This document shows, piece after piece, positions 1 to 9,193 of a stretch of 64,000 nucleotides of DNA. The DNA lies in assembly GCF_030381805.1 (NCBI RefSeq), contig NZ_JAUDRH010000015.1, positions 62,001-126,000 on the forward strand, given 5' to 3'. Source of the stretch: Chlorogloeopsis sp. ULAP01 (lineage in GTDB: Bacteria; Cyanobacteriota; Cyanobacteriia; Cyanobacteriales; Nostocaceae). The notes under the pieces were generated by a model. The model searched no databases, had not been told where the DNA came from, and saw only the letters and a program-made list of their open reading frames with translations. Every line of letters begins with the position of its first letter. Position 1 is the first letter of the stretch. The position numbers and the translations under genes are program-made.

Positions 1-2
1 GC

Positions 3-1259
3 CAACGTTTAGAATTAGCCCAACAATATCTCTGCAAAGCTTATGATTCTCAAGCGGAATTAGTACAGCAACAGGAAAAATGGCGCGATCGCATTCTCTT
101 TGCCAATGCCACCCCCCTCGAACCACTTAATACCTGCATTGATATTCCCGTTCCTCCTAAAGTTCATACTGTCATCGCTACCGACGGTTCTCAAATTGCT
201 CCCAACCACCACGAAATCGCCTATTGCTACCTCCTCAATATTGGCAGAGTCGTCTTACACTATGGACAAAATAAACACCCGCTTCTAGATAGTTTGCCAG
301 AGGTATTTTATCGTCCAGAGGATTTATACGTTTCTCGTCAATGGGGAATCAGAACTGAAGAGTGGATGAGTTATCGCCGTACTGCTAGTGAAGCAATGGT
401 GTTGGCAGAACTAGCCTGTAGTGTAGTAGAGGACACGGAGACACGGGGACACGGAGACACGGAGAATCAAGAGGACAAAGGGACACAGGGACACGGAGAC
501 ACGGGGAATGAAGAGAACAAGGGGACAAGGGAAGATAATACCCTAACTTCCCCATCTTCCCTATCTTCCCCATCTCCAAACACCCCATCCCGAATCCCTA
601 CCCTCGCAATGGTGGATGGTTCGTTAATTTACTGGTTTTTAGAACAATTACCCTTTGATGCACGCGATCGCATCTTACCCCCTATCCTCGAAGCTTGGCG
701 GCAAATGCGTGATGCTCAAATTCCCCTCATGGGCTATCTGAGTGCTTCTCGCAATATAGAAGGAATAAACTTTTTACGTCTTTTAGCCTGTACCCATCCC
801 GCACCCGACTGCATGAGTTTTTGTCCAAATCAACTGGATAAGGTTCCTTGCAAGGTATTTGAACCACTCCGGGATTCTACCCTTTGGGCAACACAACTTA
901 AACCGGGGCAACGTAGCCCTCTGTGGCGTAGTAATGCCCGTATTCTCGACTTATATCAAGGAGAACAGGTTTACTTTTGTTATGTTCACGTTGGTGCAGA
1001 AATTGCCCGAATCGAAGTGCCTGCTTGGGTAGCTGAAAACAAACCTTTATTTGACGAATCACTAGGATTGATGTTGGCACAAGTACAAAAAGGATACGGT
1101 TATCCAGTGGCTATAGCCGAAGCGCATAATCAGGCAGTGGTGCGTGGTGGAGATAGAACACGTTTCTTTGCTCTTTTAGAAAGACAGATGATTAAAGCTG
1201 GTTTAAGGAATGTGGGAACTTCTTTCAAAGAAGCACGCAAGCGAGGGAGTATTGCATAA
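3..1259 (+). CDS. NurA-domain nuclease (5' end outside the window)
   Basis: The reading frame is open from the left edge, so the start codon lies outside the window; 418 residues are visible. An Asp-Gly-Ser motif at visible residues 61-63 and a second V-D-G-S-L motif near residues 204-208 match the metal-binding acidic residues of NurA nucleases, which act in DNA double-strand break end processing, usually with a HerA-type ATPase. No HerA gene is visible here. Residues of about 140-200 are a low-complexity insertion rich in G, D, T, E and K, then S and P. It is encoded by a GGGGACACGG-type repeat and looks like intergenic repeat DNA that entered the gene without breaking the frame. The C-terminus is conserved-looking and ends before a convergent cysH. 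The family call is by motif only; the exact function in cyanobacteria is inferred. Confidence 0.75.
   Translation, partial: QRLELAQQYLCKAYDSQAELVQQQEKWRDRILFANATPLEPLNTCIDIPVPPKVHTVIATDGSQIAPNHHEIAYCYLLNIGRVVLHYGQNKHPLLDSLPEVFYRPEDLYVSRQWGIRTEEWMSYRRTASEAMVLAELACSVVEDTETRGHGDTENQEDKGTQGHGDTGNEENKGTREDNTLTSPSSLSSPSPNTPSRIPTLAMVDGSLIYWFLEQLPFDARDRILPPILEAWRQMRDAQIPLMGYLSASRNIEGINFLRLLACTHPAPDCMSFCPNQLDKVPCKVFEPLRDSTLWATQLKPGQRSPLWRSNARILDLYQGEQVYFCYVHVGAEIARIEVPAWVAENKPLFDESLGLMLAQVQKGYGYPVAIAEAHNQAVVRGGDRTRFFALLERQMIKAGLRNVGTSFKEARKRGSIA
424..560 (+). repeat. G-rich minisatellite inside the NurA-like gene
   Basis: This stretch is built from variants of a roughly 10-bp unit (GGACACGGGG, GAGACACGG). 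It is translated in frame into G-H-G-D-T type repeats. The same unit occurs inside anmK and priA and in several intergenic regions of this window. Confidence 0.8.
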
Positions 1260-1355
1260 AACTCAAAACTTCCACAATTAGTTGAAGGCAAAGCTACATA
1301 TACGTTATGTATGCGACAATCTCGGTTGAGTCAAAAATATGAGACTCAGGTATTG

Positions 1356-1389
1356 AGATCCCCAACTTTTTTTAACAAGTCGGGGATCT
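1356..1389. terminator. Palindromic hairpin between convergent genes
   Basis: An inverted repeat with AGATCCCC-ACTT pairs with AAGT-GGGGATCT around an 8-base T-rich loop and has one mismatch. It lies between two convergent genes (the NurA-like gene and cysH), so it could stop transcription from both sides. The same core (ATCCCCGACTT) recurs at 22470-22499, so it is also a dispersed repeat. Confidence 0.5.
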
Positions 1390-1500
1390 ACAATCTCTCA
1401 TAATTTGCGTGACAGACTACTACAGTTAATGAACTATATTCAGGTAGTTAGCCATTAGCTTTTTAGCAGTCTTTTTTAAAATTTTAGGTACGCTTTGATA

Positions 1501-2235
1501 CTACTTTTGTAAGTTACCTATGTGTAAACCGCATTCTTTGGCTGTGGATTCTTCCCACCACCAGCGCCCTTCACGCTCGTGCTGGTTGGGTAATACAGGT
1601 CTTGTGCAGGGTTCGCAACCAATGCTGATAAAACCGCGTTCGTGTAATTTATTGTAAGGCACATCTAAAGCACGTATATATTCCCACACCTGTGCAGAAG
1701 ACCAATTTGCTAAAGGATTGAACTTAATTAATTGATGGTCTTCGGTAGAGAAAGCGGTGTCAACTTCAATTACAGGGATATAATTACGGGTACTGGGGCT
1801 TTGGTCTTTGCGTTGACCTGTGATCCAGGCATCAAGGGTATTAAGTTTGCGGCGCAGGGGCTTTACTTTCCGTATACCACAGCATTCTTTGTGACCATCC
1901 TGATAAAAGCTAAATAATCCCTTTTCTTCTACTAGGGCTTGTACTTCTGCTGCATCCGGGAACATTACTTCTAATTTAATACCATAATGTTCTCTTACTT
2001 TATCCAAAAACTGATAGGTTTCTGAATGCAAGCGTCCAGTATCAAGGGTAAAAACGCGGAAGTTATTGGTAATTTTTGATGCCATATCAATGAGGACAAC
2101 ATCCTCTGCACCACTAAAGGAAATCGAGATATTGTTAAAGGTTTCCAGGGCAAATTTGAGAATTTCTCGTGGTGTTTTTTGATTATATTCTGCTTCTAAG
2201 GCGGCAATATTTAAATTATTTTGGGCGACTACCAT
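1501..2235 (-). CDS. cysH: Phosphoadenylyl/adenylyl sulfate reductase (CysH)
   Basis: A 244-residue enzyme of assimilatory sulfate reduction that reduces activated sulfate (PAPS or APS) to sulfite in the cytoplasm. The P-loop-like motif S-F-S-G-A-E-D is at residues 39-45 and the catalytic E-C-G-L-H motif has its cysteine at residue 235. A Cys-Cys pair at 118-119 and a C-x-x-C at 207-210 are also present; these four cysteines bind a [4Fe-4S] cluster in APS reductases and are absent from E. coli-type PAPS reductase. From this I infer an iron-sulfur enzyme that may prefer APS. The gene stands alone, convergent with the NurA-like gene. The family assignment is firm; the substrate preference is inferred. 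Confidence 0.93.
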   Translation of the reverse strand: MVVAQNNLNIAALEAEYNQKTPREILKFALETFNNISISFSGAEDVVLIDMASKITNNFRVFTLDTGRLHSETYQFLDKVREHYGIKLEVMFPDAAEVQALVEEKGLFSFYQDGHKECCGIRKVKPLRRKLNTLDAWITGQRKDQSPSTRNYIPVIEVDTAFSTEDHQLIKFNPLANWSSAQVWEYIRALDVPYNKLHERGFISIGCEPCTRPVLPNQHEREGRWWWEESTAKECGLHIGNLQK

Positions 2236-2419
2236 GTTTGAATGTTCTCCTCTTGCTCACCCTGAATTTTACCAATTTAAGATGCTTTCGTGTGATTGCT
2301 CTTGGGGCGGCTCTTCTGGAGCGTTACCAAATTTTGTAGGTGGGTTATGGGTTAGATATCTCTAGCAAGATTTGCTTGTGAGCAATTGGGTTTTTTGGAA
2401 GTAGATGGCGATCGCGTTT

Positions 2420-3805
2420 TTAATTGCTCTGATAGGGTTTCACCCAAGGTAAGCCTCTTGTTGGGATACTGCTCAAGAAAAGTTGCTTGAAATCGTCCAA
2501 AATATATGAGGATAACAAACTCAAAACTCCAATAATTGTGCTTGTCAACACGAGCTTTATAGGAATACCTACTAAGAGGAAAACCAATGTTAACAATGCC
2601 AAAAATCCAGTACCTAGCTGACAATATGTTCGCGCTTTTTCGATAAACAGCACAGAATTACGGCAATGGGAACAAAGCTTTGTATGTCTGTGCCATCTGT
2701 CATATAGCTGTTCATTATTCAAGTCTTTTGCACTGCTTTCTAGAGAAACTGCCCAACCAGGGCTACCTCCAGCAAATTCATCTAGCCATTTTCTGAAAGT
2801 AACAATACCGATATCAGCAGGGGAAGGCATAAAGTATGCCTTTTGCCATTTTTTGTGTAATGATGACTCAATACTCTCTTGAGAGTGCATCACTGTTAAA
2901 TCTTGGTCACTCAGCTTGTATGTAGATAAATGTTGTAACCCGATGCGGAGATATTTTGGCAGAATCTCCAATAAAAAGTTTTTTGGAGCCGCAGCGCCAT
3001 CAGAAATAAACTTGCCAATATATCTACAGTAACCCGGTTGCGTGGGAACAAAGTACAACTGAAATAGAGTAATTTTCCCATTCGGATAACGATATATTGT
3101 TGTGTTAGCACAAGGCGGAGTAAACTTCCGTGTGGCGTCCATATCTTTGTTGAGGAGATTGTAGCCTGAGTGCTTAAGGGTAAAACCTTCTTCGGCAGAC
3201 ATTTCTCCCATAACTGCAAAATTTTGGATTGGCACTGTTGTTTTGGGAGAAAAGTAGCCAATTCCTTCGTGCAGAAATTGAGCATGAGATGGATCAAAGG
3301 TGCTTTCAACAGATACTGTATAGCCAACGGGAACTTCTGTCATGTGCCATGCTCCAGAAGATGTGTCCAATTCGCATTCTGGGATGGTAGCCGGATGCTT
3401 TAAGATACAATCCTCAAAGGCTGTTGTACTATCATCTGGCCAAACCCAAAGAAGTTCTTGAGCAATTTGTGTGGGATAGGTAGTAACGTGGGATTTTAAA
3501 CTATGGCAAGCAGTTTCTTCTGCGCTACCAGTTAACATCGGAATTCTGGTGCATTCACCTTCTGTGTTAAAACACCATCCGTGGTGTCTGCACATTAAGT
3601 TGCCATCTTCATTGATACTTCCCAGAGATAGCTGTGCTAGTTTGTGAGGACAAAAATCATCCATTACTACCCACTTTTGATTTTTATCTCTCCAAATCAC
3701 CAGTTTTTTGCCCAAAAGTGTGACAGAATTTGGAGAATCAGGATCTAGATAGCTTAATGGGCTAATTGGATACCACTGTTTAGTCCATGAAAATTGAGTT
3801 TCCAT
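2420..3805 (-). CDS. Rieske [2Fe-2S] oxygenase, pheophorbide a oxygenase-like
   Basis: About 461 residues from the ATG at 3805; an in-frame TTG at 3820 is a less likely start. The N-terminal Rieske domain has C-x-H (residues 52 and 54) and C-x-x-H (72 and 75), which ligate a [2Fe-2S] centre. A following F-D-P-S-H-A-Q-F-L-H segment supplies histidines for the mononuclear iron. Towards the C-terminus there is an L-C-S-H-C motif and then two hydrophobic membrane segments. This C-x-x-C plus membrane-tail layout is typical of the PaO/Tic55/chlorophyllide a oxygenase branch of plants and cyanobacteria. The substrate is unknown; chlorophyll catabolites or carotenoid-like molecules are possible. It is transcribed in the same direction as the invertase upstream but separated by about 245 bp. 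Confidence 0.85.
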   Translation of the reverse strand: METQFSWTKQWYPISPLSYLDPDSPNSVTLLGKKLVIWRDKNQKWVVMDDFCPHKLAQLSLGSINEDGNLMCRHHGWCFNTEGECTRIPMLTGSAEETACHSLKSHVTTYPTQIAQELLWVWPDDSTTAFEDCILKHPATIPECELDTSSGAWHMTEVPVGYTVSVESTFDPSHAQFLHEGIGYFSPKTTVPIQNFAVMGEMSAEEGFTLKHSGYNLLNKDMDATRKFTPPCANTTIYRYPNGKITLFQLYFVPTQPGYCRYIGKFISDGAAAPKNFLLEILPKYLRIGLQHLSTYKLSDQDLTVMHSQESIESSLHKKWQKAYFMPSPADIGIVTFRKWLDEFAGGSPGWAVSLESSAKDLNNEQLYDRWHRHTKLCSHCRNSVLFIEKARTYCQLGTGFLALLTLVFLLVGIPIKLVLTSTIIGVLSLLSSYILDDFKQLFLSSIPTRGLPWVKPYQSN

Positions 3806-4049
3806 AAAAAATTTACTCAATTGTTGGTCACAAACGCTTTTTGTGCATTTTAATTTTTAGCTTAATACTAAATCGCGTTCAGAGATAAAGTAATGAACCA
3901 CTGAGGCGCGGGGAACGCAGAGAGAAGAAAAAGAGAAATTTACCTGTATGAATGCAATTTGCGTATCAGGCGATCGCATATTGCAAAAGAACCCAGTTTT
4001 TTGAAGAACCGAGTTCTTAAAATTTTATTGTAATTGTCTAATTCAGGTT

Positions 4050-5486
4050 CTAGCTATCAAAACTGTCAATTTCAAATTCACAAGCTCTAGAAACCTGTTC
4101 TGCTGTAAATGGTTCAAAACTAACTAAAGGTAACATTGAAGGATTGTTTATCAATTCTTTTGCCAGTAATAATCCAGTAATTGTCCAGGTTTGATATTTT
4201 CTGGCTTGTTTGCCAATTAGTCGTCCCTTCTTACCATCGTAATACTCTGGCCATTCATCATCTCTAAGGCGTGCTTGGGCAATTTCAATAGCCTTTTCTG
4301 CCAGGCACATTCTGTTAGTTTTTACAGCAGCAGCAGCCAACATCCACATCAAGACAGGCCAATTACCGCCATTATGATACGACCAAGGTATATTTTTGGG
4401 ATCGCAGCCGGTAATCATTCTATATTCTTCGTTTTCCAATGCTGGGAAAACGATTTTCATTGGCATATCTCCAACTAGGTCTTGCCAGCGTTTTTCAATT
4501 AAATTCATAATAGCTTGTGATTGCTCTTCGCTTGCAAGATCTGAAATAATTGCCATTAAATTTCCTAGTGCAAAAAAGCGGGTATCTAGCTGTGATGGGC
4601 CAACATTTCCTGCTAAATAACCACCTGTTTTTGGCAGCCACCTATCTAATTCATAATAGGGAAGTGAGTCTACGTAGATGTTGAACTGGTTTACTGCTCC
4701 CTTGCCATATTCTTCACCTTTATACCGATAAATAGCATTGAGGCGAGCTAAATCTATCCAATAATGTTTGCGAATGTGAGCGCGCAGAACTGGTAAGCGA
4801 TTATCAATAGCGTTAACAATATCTTGATTACCATTACAAATTAAAAGGTCACGAGCAGCACGTAATGCTGCATAAAAGAGAGATTGAATTTCTAACGGAT
4901 GCCCATAAATTCCTAAACGACGGTCAATCATACAGGCACCATCTGGAACTAGCAAAGTGGGATACATATCAAAACGTGTCGCCAAGCATAGCTCCATAAT
5001 TAACCTGATACCGTATTGAAAATCAGGTTGATATGCTAACGAGTAATCTTTGGTGGCGGCAACATAAGCTTTTAATAAAATCATCCACCACAAACAAGAA
5101 TCTACTGGTGTGACTCTGGCGATCGCGTGTTCACCAAAGTCAGCTTCTAAATATTCTTCACCATTATGAGAAACTGCTTTGAAGCTAGCTGGTATCATGC
5201 CTCGACCTGGTTTGTAGGCATCTAACTGATCCTCTTTAGGCTGTAACTTTAAAGTTTCTTCGAGAAAGTTACGAACAATATCTGTTCTGCCTTTGATCAG
5301 AAATAGTATGCCAGAAGAAACAAAATCTCTAATAAAGCATTGATCGTAATTGAGCGCGTCTACTGTTCCATCAAGAGCAGCTACTGTTCCAACAGGACGC
5401 CCTTGATAGTACATAATTGTTTTTTCTAGTGCTTCCCATGCTTCATTTTCTAGAGATTTAATTGTAACCAAGTCTTCTAGTTGCAT
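4050..5486 (-). CDS. Alkaline/neutral invertase (GH100)
   Basis: A 478-residue cytoplasmic enzyme that splits sucrose to glucose and fructose. It belongs to the GH100 family, recognisable from the N-terminal D-G-T-V-D-A-L-N-Y-D-Q segment, the F-I-R-D-F block, the C-L-W-W core and the W-S-Y-H-N-G-G-N-W-P motif near residue 370. Length is normal for cyanobacterial Inv proteins, and no signal peptide is visible. In heterocystous cyanobacteria such invertases supply hexoses from imported sucrose to nitrogen-fixing cells or remobilise sucrose after salt stress; which role applies here cannot be told. The gene is preceded by more than 600 bp without coding capacity. Confidence 0.93.
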   Translation of the reverse strand: MQLEDLVTIKSLENEAWEALEKTIMYYQGRPVGTVAALDGTVDALNYDQCFIRDFVSSGILFLIKGRTDIVRNFLEETLKLQPKEDQLDAYKPGRGMIPASFKAVSHNGEEYLEADFGEHAIARVTPVDSCLWWMILLKAYVAATKDYSLAYQPDFQYGIRLIMELCLATRFDMYPTLLVPDGACMIDRRLGIYGHPLEIQSLFYAALRAARDLLICNGNQDIVNAIDNRLPVLRAHIRKHYWIDLARLNAIYRYKGEEYGKGAVNQFNIYVDSLPYYELDRWLPKTGGYLAGNVGPSQLDTRFFALGNLMAIISDLASEEQSQAIMNLIEKRWQDLVGDMPMKIVFPALENEEYRMITGCDPKNIPWSYHNGGNWPVLMWMLAAAAVKTNRMCLAEKAIEIAQARLRDDEWPEYYDGKKGRLIGKQARKYQTWTITGLLLAKELINNPSMLPLVSFEPFTAEQVSRACEFEIDSFDS

Positions 5487-6128
5487 TGCCAGAACCGCTC
5501 CCTATAAGTTTAGATTTAGATTTTTTGGTAGACGCATAATGCTTTATTGATCCCACTTTTATCATCATAACAATCCCATCTTTATGAATGATAATTGTGG
5601 GAATAATTAGCATAAATTGAATTGAAACAAATGCCTATTTAAACAGGCTGATTGACATTTAATTACTTGTATTTAGTCTTTATACAGTGAATGAAATTTA
5701 GTATTTCTCCACCATATTCAGTTAGATAATTGCTGATTTTAGTCAGAGCAAATCTATCTAGCAATCATGAGTTGCTATGCTTAAGAGTCCATGAGTTTAC
5801 TTGACAATACAAAAACATATCTCGTTACGATTGAAGTTTTTGTGTCAATACAAGACTCGTTTAAGTAATTTTACTTGAATTTTAGATGGATAGCTGAGGC
5901 TGTAGATGAAATGAACTGAACCTCATAATAAAAAATTATAACGAATTTTCACATTACGCAACATAGACTTAAAAAATTATCTTTTGTTCCTTTTGATAAA
6001 AAGTATTTTATACTGCTCGATTTTGCTTAGTTACTTAATGAAAGTATCTATGGGCAACGTTTCCAAGTGATGCTATCCAAAATCATAAAATAATCAAGTA
6101 ATTTTTAAAACATTAAAATAATTATTAA
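5487..6128. other. AT-rich intergenic region, no gene seen
   Basis: About 640 bp upstream of the invertase, AT-rich and without a credible ORF or RNA gene. It presumably contains the invertase promoter, but I see no convincing -35/-10 pair. Confidence 0.5.
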
Positions 6129-6194
6129 ATGACGTCAAAGAATAGTAACTATGCAAGATCGGGATTGAGACGCTTTGTAAAGCGGCACATTAAC

Positions 6195-6350
6195 ACTCTC
6201 AGGCTGAAAGCCTGGACGGCAGTTGCTACAACGGGGGCTTTGGCCCCCACGGAGGAGGCAGCGCCGTGGGCGGGTTTCCCGACTTGTAGACGCCTGTCAG
6301 GGCGTATACGGCTAAACAAACCAAGCCTGCAAAGGCAGGCTAATAATAGG
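6195..6350. repeat. GC-rich palindromic repeat block 1
   Basis: A patchwork of short palindromes (GGGGGCTTTGGCCCCC-type, GCCTGCaaaGGCAGGC, GTAGACGCC). Pieces recur at 10500-10562 and 14205-14590. Apparent ORFs across it on both strands are composition artefacts. Confidence 0.7.
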
Positions 6351-6509
6351 ATCTTTCTATCGGAATAGTGTATATTCAAGGCGATCGCACAATATACAAA
6401 TTATTAAGAGCGATCGTGTTTGGGAAAGGGAAATTTGCCTAGTTGGTTGATGTGATTGGAGAGTGCATTAGTACTATTATCTGGCTTTGCTGAAAAGATT
6501 TTGAAAAAC

Positions 6510-6700
6510 GAACCACATAGACGCGGTAGGCGCGTTCGCCGTCAGGCGTTGCGTTAGCTAGCGACTTCCGTTCAGCGTTGGGCGTAGACGCAAAGCGGCT
6601 TCTTGCAGAGTAGCCCTTCCCGCAGTCTTTGCTGTTCCCGTTCCCTCGTAGAGGGTTCCCGCAGGGTAGGGTAGGTACGGCTTCCTGCAGGATAGAACAC
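6510..6700. repeat. GC-rich repeat block 2
   Basis: Contains a roughly 32-bp stretch (about 6525-6556, with GCGTTAGCTAGC in it) that reappears as an inverted copy near 33149-33180. The rest is made of GTAGACGC and TTCCCGCAGGG-like pieces. No coding capacity is credible. Confidence 0.7.
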
Positions 6701-6743
6701 AAAGAGAGGCTTAAGTGGTTTCTACCTTGCCTAAACCAAAGTC

Positions 6744-6968
6744 TTACAATAGTCCTCTGAAATCTTCACGGCTGATTTGACAATCACGGAGTATCTGTGT
6801 TAATAGACCTGAACCAATTGTTTCACCTGAATGTACTGGTATAACAGTTCGACGACCATCACTGTGCATTCAAAAATGATGACTACCAAGCACTCTGAGT
6901 ACTTCAAAGCCTGCTTTTTTAAGGGCAGCAATTAATTCTCGCCCAGTTAAACTCGGTAATTTGCTCAT
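6744..6968 (-). pseudogene. hicA: hicA toxin with internal stop codon
   Basis: A 75-codon frame starting at ATG 6968 encodes a HicA-type mRNA interferase (dsRNA-binding fold): L-T-G-R-E-L-I-A-A-L-K-K-A-G-F, then G-S-H-H-F, then V-I-P-V-H-S-G-E-T-I and a normal end. Codon 33 (6870-6872) is TGA, where a tryptophan or arginine is expected between the catalytic-histidine region and H-S-D-G-R. The ATG overlaps the hicB stop in an ATGA arrangement, so the pair was translationally coupled. Unless the TGA is a sequencing error or is read through, the toxin is truncated to 32 residues and probably inactive. Confidence 0.8.
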
Positions 6969-7180
6969 ACCTCAACCGAAACTCTCTGTACGCCAACAAA
7001 TTCGAGTTTTTCGGTTTGGTCTTCCTCTACTTCTAAACATAGCTCGATAGCTTCTCTGATGCGTTCCATAAGTTCATCTAAGGACTTTGCTTGAGTATGG
7101 CATCCAGGAAGACTAGGCACAGAAGCAACAAAGTAGCCCTCAGAATCACGTTCTATGATGACGTTGAATTCTTTGCTCAT
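6965..7180 (-). CDS. hicB: HicB-family antitoxin
   Basis: A 71-residue protein of the HicB antitoxin family: an RNase H-like fold with V-I-I-E-R-D-S-E-G-Y-F-V-A-S-V-P-S-L-P-G-C-H-T and a predicted helix A-K-S-L-D-E-L-M-E-R-I-R-E-A-I. It has no C-terminal DNA-binding domain, as in short HicB proteins. In intact systems it neutralises HicA and may autoregulate the operon. Gene order is hicB then hicA with a 4-bp overlap. The antitoxin is intact while its toxin partner carries a stop codon, which suggests a dying or relic module. Confidence 0.9.
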   Translation of the reverse strand: MSKEFNVIIERDSEGYFVASVPSLPGCHTQAKSLDELMERIREAIELCLEVEEDQTEKLEFVGVQRVSVEV

Positions 7181-7370
7181 TTTGAGATTGCTATTTTGTA
7201 AAAATATGTAACTTGAGAGTAGCTGAGTTTAGCTGTCTAAGTTTGTACCAAGTAACTCTAATGCGCATCAAGCATAATTTGCTTGCATCAGTACTTTTTC
7301 TTCTATCTGCTCGAAAACGGTCATTGCACTATTAATATTAGTTTCACTCACTATGCTGGGAAGCTTATTC

Positions 7371-7810
7371 TTAGACCCTAGCAGATTTGATTTGACTCTT
7401 TAAGGCTTTAGCCTCAGAAATTTTGTTGTCAAAGGCTATTAAATTAACCTTAAGGCTATCTACCAAGGAGGTTTGCTCATCCAGATCAAGCTTTAAAGTC
7501 TTGGCATTTTCGGCAAAAAAATTTTTTGTTCTAGCGCTTGCCTTGCCAGATGATCGTAGTTCTTTTGCACTGCTAATCTGGCACGTTTCTGCCACTTATT
7601 TACCTCGGCTTGTACTTGTTCGTACTGTTGCTGGGTTCTTTTTTGACGCACCATTACAGGAATGAGAGATTGACGCAACTGGAGTAACTCTTCCTGCATA
7701 TCCTCAATAGCAAGGTCTAGTAATTTTTCTAGATTAATGTCAATTTCATTTGGAACATAATTTTGAATAGCTTGAATTATTAGGCTTATACGGTACAACT
7801 GTTTTTCCAT
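7371..7810 (-). pseudogene. Short PspA/Vipp1-like coiled-coil protein split by a -1 frameshift
   Basis: Frame 0 runs from ATG 7810 with a PspA-like segment (A-I-E-D-M-Q-E-E-L-L-Q-L-R-Q-S, then Q-K-R-T-Q-Q-Q-Y, N-K-W-Q-K-R-A, L-A-R-Q-A-L-E-Q). It terminates shortly after a run of six A and seven T. The -1 frame continues the family sequence (E-N-A-K-T-L-K-L-D-L-D-E-Q, K-I-S-E-A-K) to a stop at 7371. The T-TTT-TTG heptamer at 7520-7514 is in the correct frame for -1 slippage, which would give a 146-residue product. A one-base deletion in the homopolymer (mutation or sequencing error) is the simpler explanation. Even joined it is shorter than normal PspA (about 220-260 residues) and lacks the usual N-terminal amphipathic helix. 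Confidence 0.7.
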
Positions 7811-7992
7811 CGCTTTATATTTTCTTGTGCTAGTTAGAAATTTAATAGTGAGAATTACTACTATCAGTCTATGAAACGTAAACTTGTATCGCCTCGTAAA
7901 AAGCAATGAAATATTCCTTGACGATACTTAAATTTTGTATAAAGCCCGGCCTTAAGCTATCTTATTTTTTTAGTTAACAAAATGCTCTTAAT

Positions 7993-9186
7993 ATGACTTC
8001 TACGCTTCCTCACAAAAAAGCCAAAGCCCTCAAACCTAATAGCCGTCGTCCTGCCAAGGAACTATGTAGTGAATGCGGTCTATGCGATACATACTATATT
8101 CACTATGTCAAGGAAGCTTGCGCTTTTATTAATCAACAGATAGATGATCTTGAAGAACAAACCCATACTCGCTCCCGCAATTTGGATAACCCTGATGAAC
8201 TCTATTTTGGTGTTCATCAAGAGATGATGGCGGCACGGAAAACTGAACCAATTCCTGGTGCTCAGTGGACGGGTATTGTTAGCACGATCGCGATTGAAAT
8301 GCTAAATCGCGGCATGGTAGAAGGTGTTGTCTGTGTCCAAAATACTAAGGAAGATCGCTTTCAACCGATGCCGATTATTGCTCGTACTCCAGAAGAAATA
8401 CTGGCAGCACGGGTAAATAAACCAACGCTTTCCCCGAATCTTTCCGTATTGGAACAGGTGGAAAAATCAGGGATGAAGCGGCTGTTGGTGATTGGTGTTG
8501 GCTGCCAAATTCAGGCGTTGCGTGCCGTGGAAAAAAAACTGGGTTTAGAAAAGCTCTACGTTTTGGGTACGCCTTGTGTAGACAATGTGAATCGGGCTGG
8601 GCTAAAAAAATTCCTAGAAACCACAAGCAAATCTCCCAATACAGTTGTGTATTACGAGTTTATGCAAGATTTTCGGGTTCACTTTAAGCACGAGGATGGA
8701 TCAACAGAGACTGTGCCTTTCTTTGGCTTGAAGACAAACCAGCTTAAGGATGTGTTTGCCCCTTCGTGCATGAGTTGCTTTGATTACGTAAATTCTTTGG
8801 CTGATTTGGTTGTGGGTTATATGGGTGCGCCTTTTGGCTGGCAGTGGATTTTGGTTAGAAACGAACGCGGAAAAGAAATGCTGGAATTGGTAAAAGATCA
8901 GATCGAAACTCAGCCAGTGATGTCCAAAGGCGATCGCAAAGCTGCGGTGCAACAAAGTATACCAGCTTACGACAAAGGTGTAACTCTGCCGATGTGGGCA
9001 GCAAAACTCATGGGGGTGGTAATTGAAAAAATCGGCCCCAAAGGTTTAGAATATGCTCGTTTCTCGATTGATTCTCACTTCACCCGCAATTACTTGTATG
9101 TGAAGCGGAATCATCCACAGAAGTTAGAAGAGCATGTGCCAGAGTTTGCCAAGCGGATAGTTGGGCAGTACAAATTGCCTGAGTGA
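7993..9186 (+). CDS. bciB: Ferredoxin-dependent divinyl chlorophyllide 8-vinyl reductase (BciB)
   Basis: A 397-residue iron-sulfur flavoprotein of the F420 hydrogenase/dehydrogenase beta-subunit (FrhB) family. An N-terminal C-S-E-C-G-L-C cluster motif is at about residues 23-29, further conserved cysteines lie in V-G-C-Q and T-P-C-V-D, and A-P-S-C-M-S-C-F-D lies near residue 260. It closely resembles the cyanobacterial slr1923-type protein, which reduces the 8-vinyl group in chlorophyll synthesis. The related plant 7-hydroxymethyl chlorophyll a reductase is the main alternative, but cyanobacteria lack that cycle. The gene ends only 7 bp from the convergent glycosyltransferase gene. Confidence 0.88.
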   Translation: MTSTLPHKKAKALKPNSRRPAKELCSECGLCDTYYIHYVKEACAFINQQIDDLEEQTHTRSRNLDNPDELYFGVHQEMMAARKTEPIPGAQWTGIVSTIAIEMLNRGMVEGVVCVQNTKEDRFQPMPIIARTPEEILAARVNKPTLSPNLSVLEQVEKSGMKRLLVIGVGCQIQALRAVEKKLGLEKLYVLGTPCVDNVNRAGLKKFLETTSKSPNTVVYYEFMQDFRVHFKHEDGSTETVPFFGLKTNQLKDVFAPSCMSCFDYVNSLADLVVGYMGAPFGWQWILVRNERGKEMLELVKDQIETQPVMSKGDRKAAVQQSIPAYDKGVTLPMWAAKLMGVVIEKIGPKGLEYARFSIDSHFTRNYLYVKRNHPQKLEEHVPEFAKRIVGQYKLPE

Positions 9187-9193
9187 TACAAAA

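Noticed and set aside
2352..2624. A 90-codon minus-strand ORF overlapping the Rieske oxygenase end
   Set aside because: It is an out-of-frame shadow of the oxygenase C-terminus.
6129..6379. Overlapping ORFs of 76-79 codons on both strands
   Set aside because: They span GC-rich palindromic repeat DNA, mirror each other and resemble no protein family.
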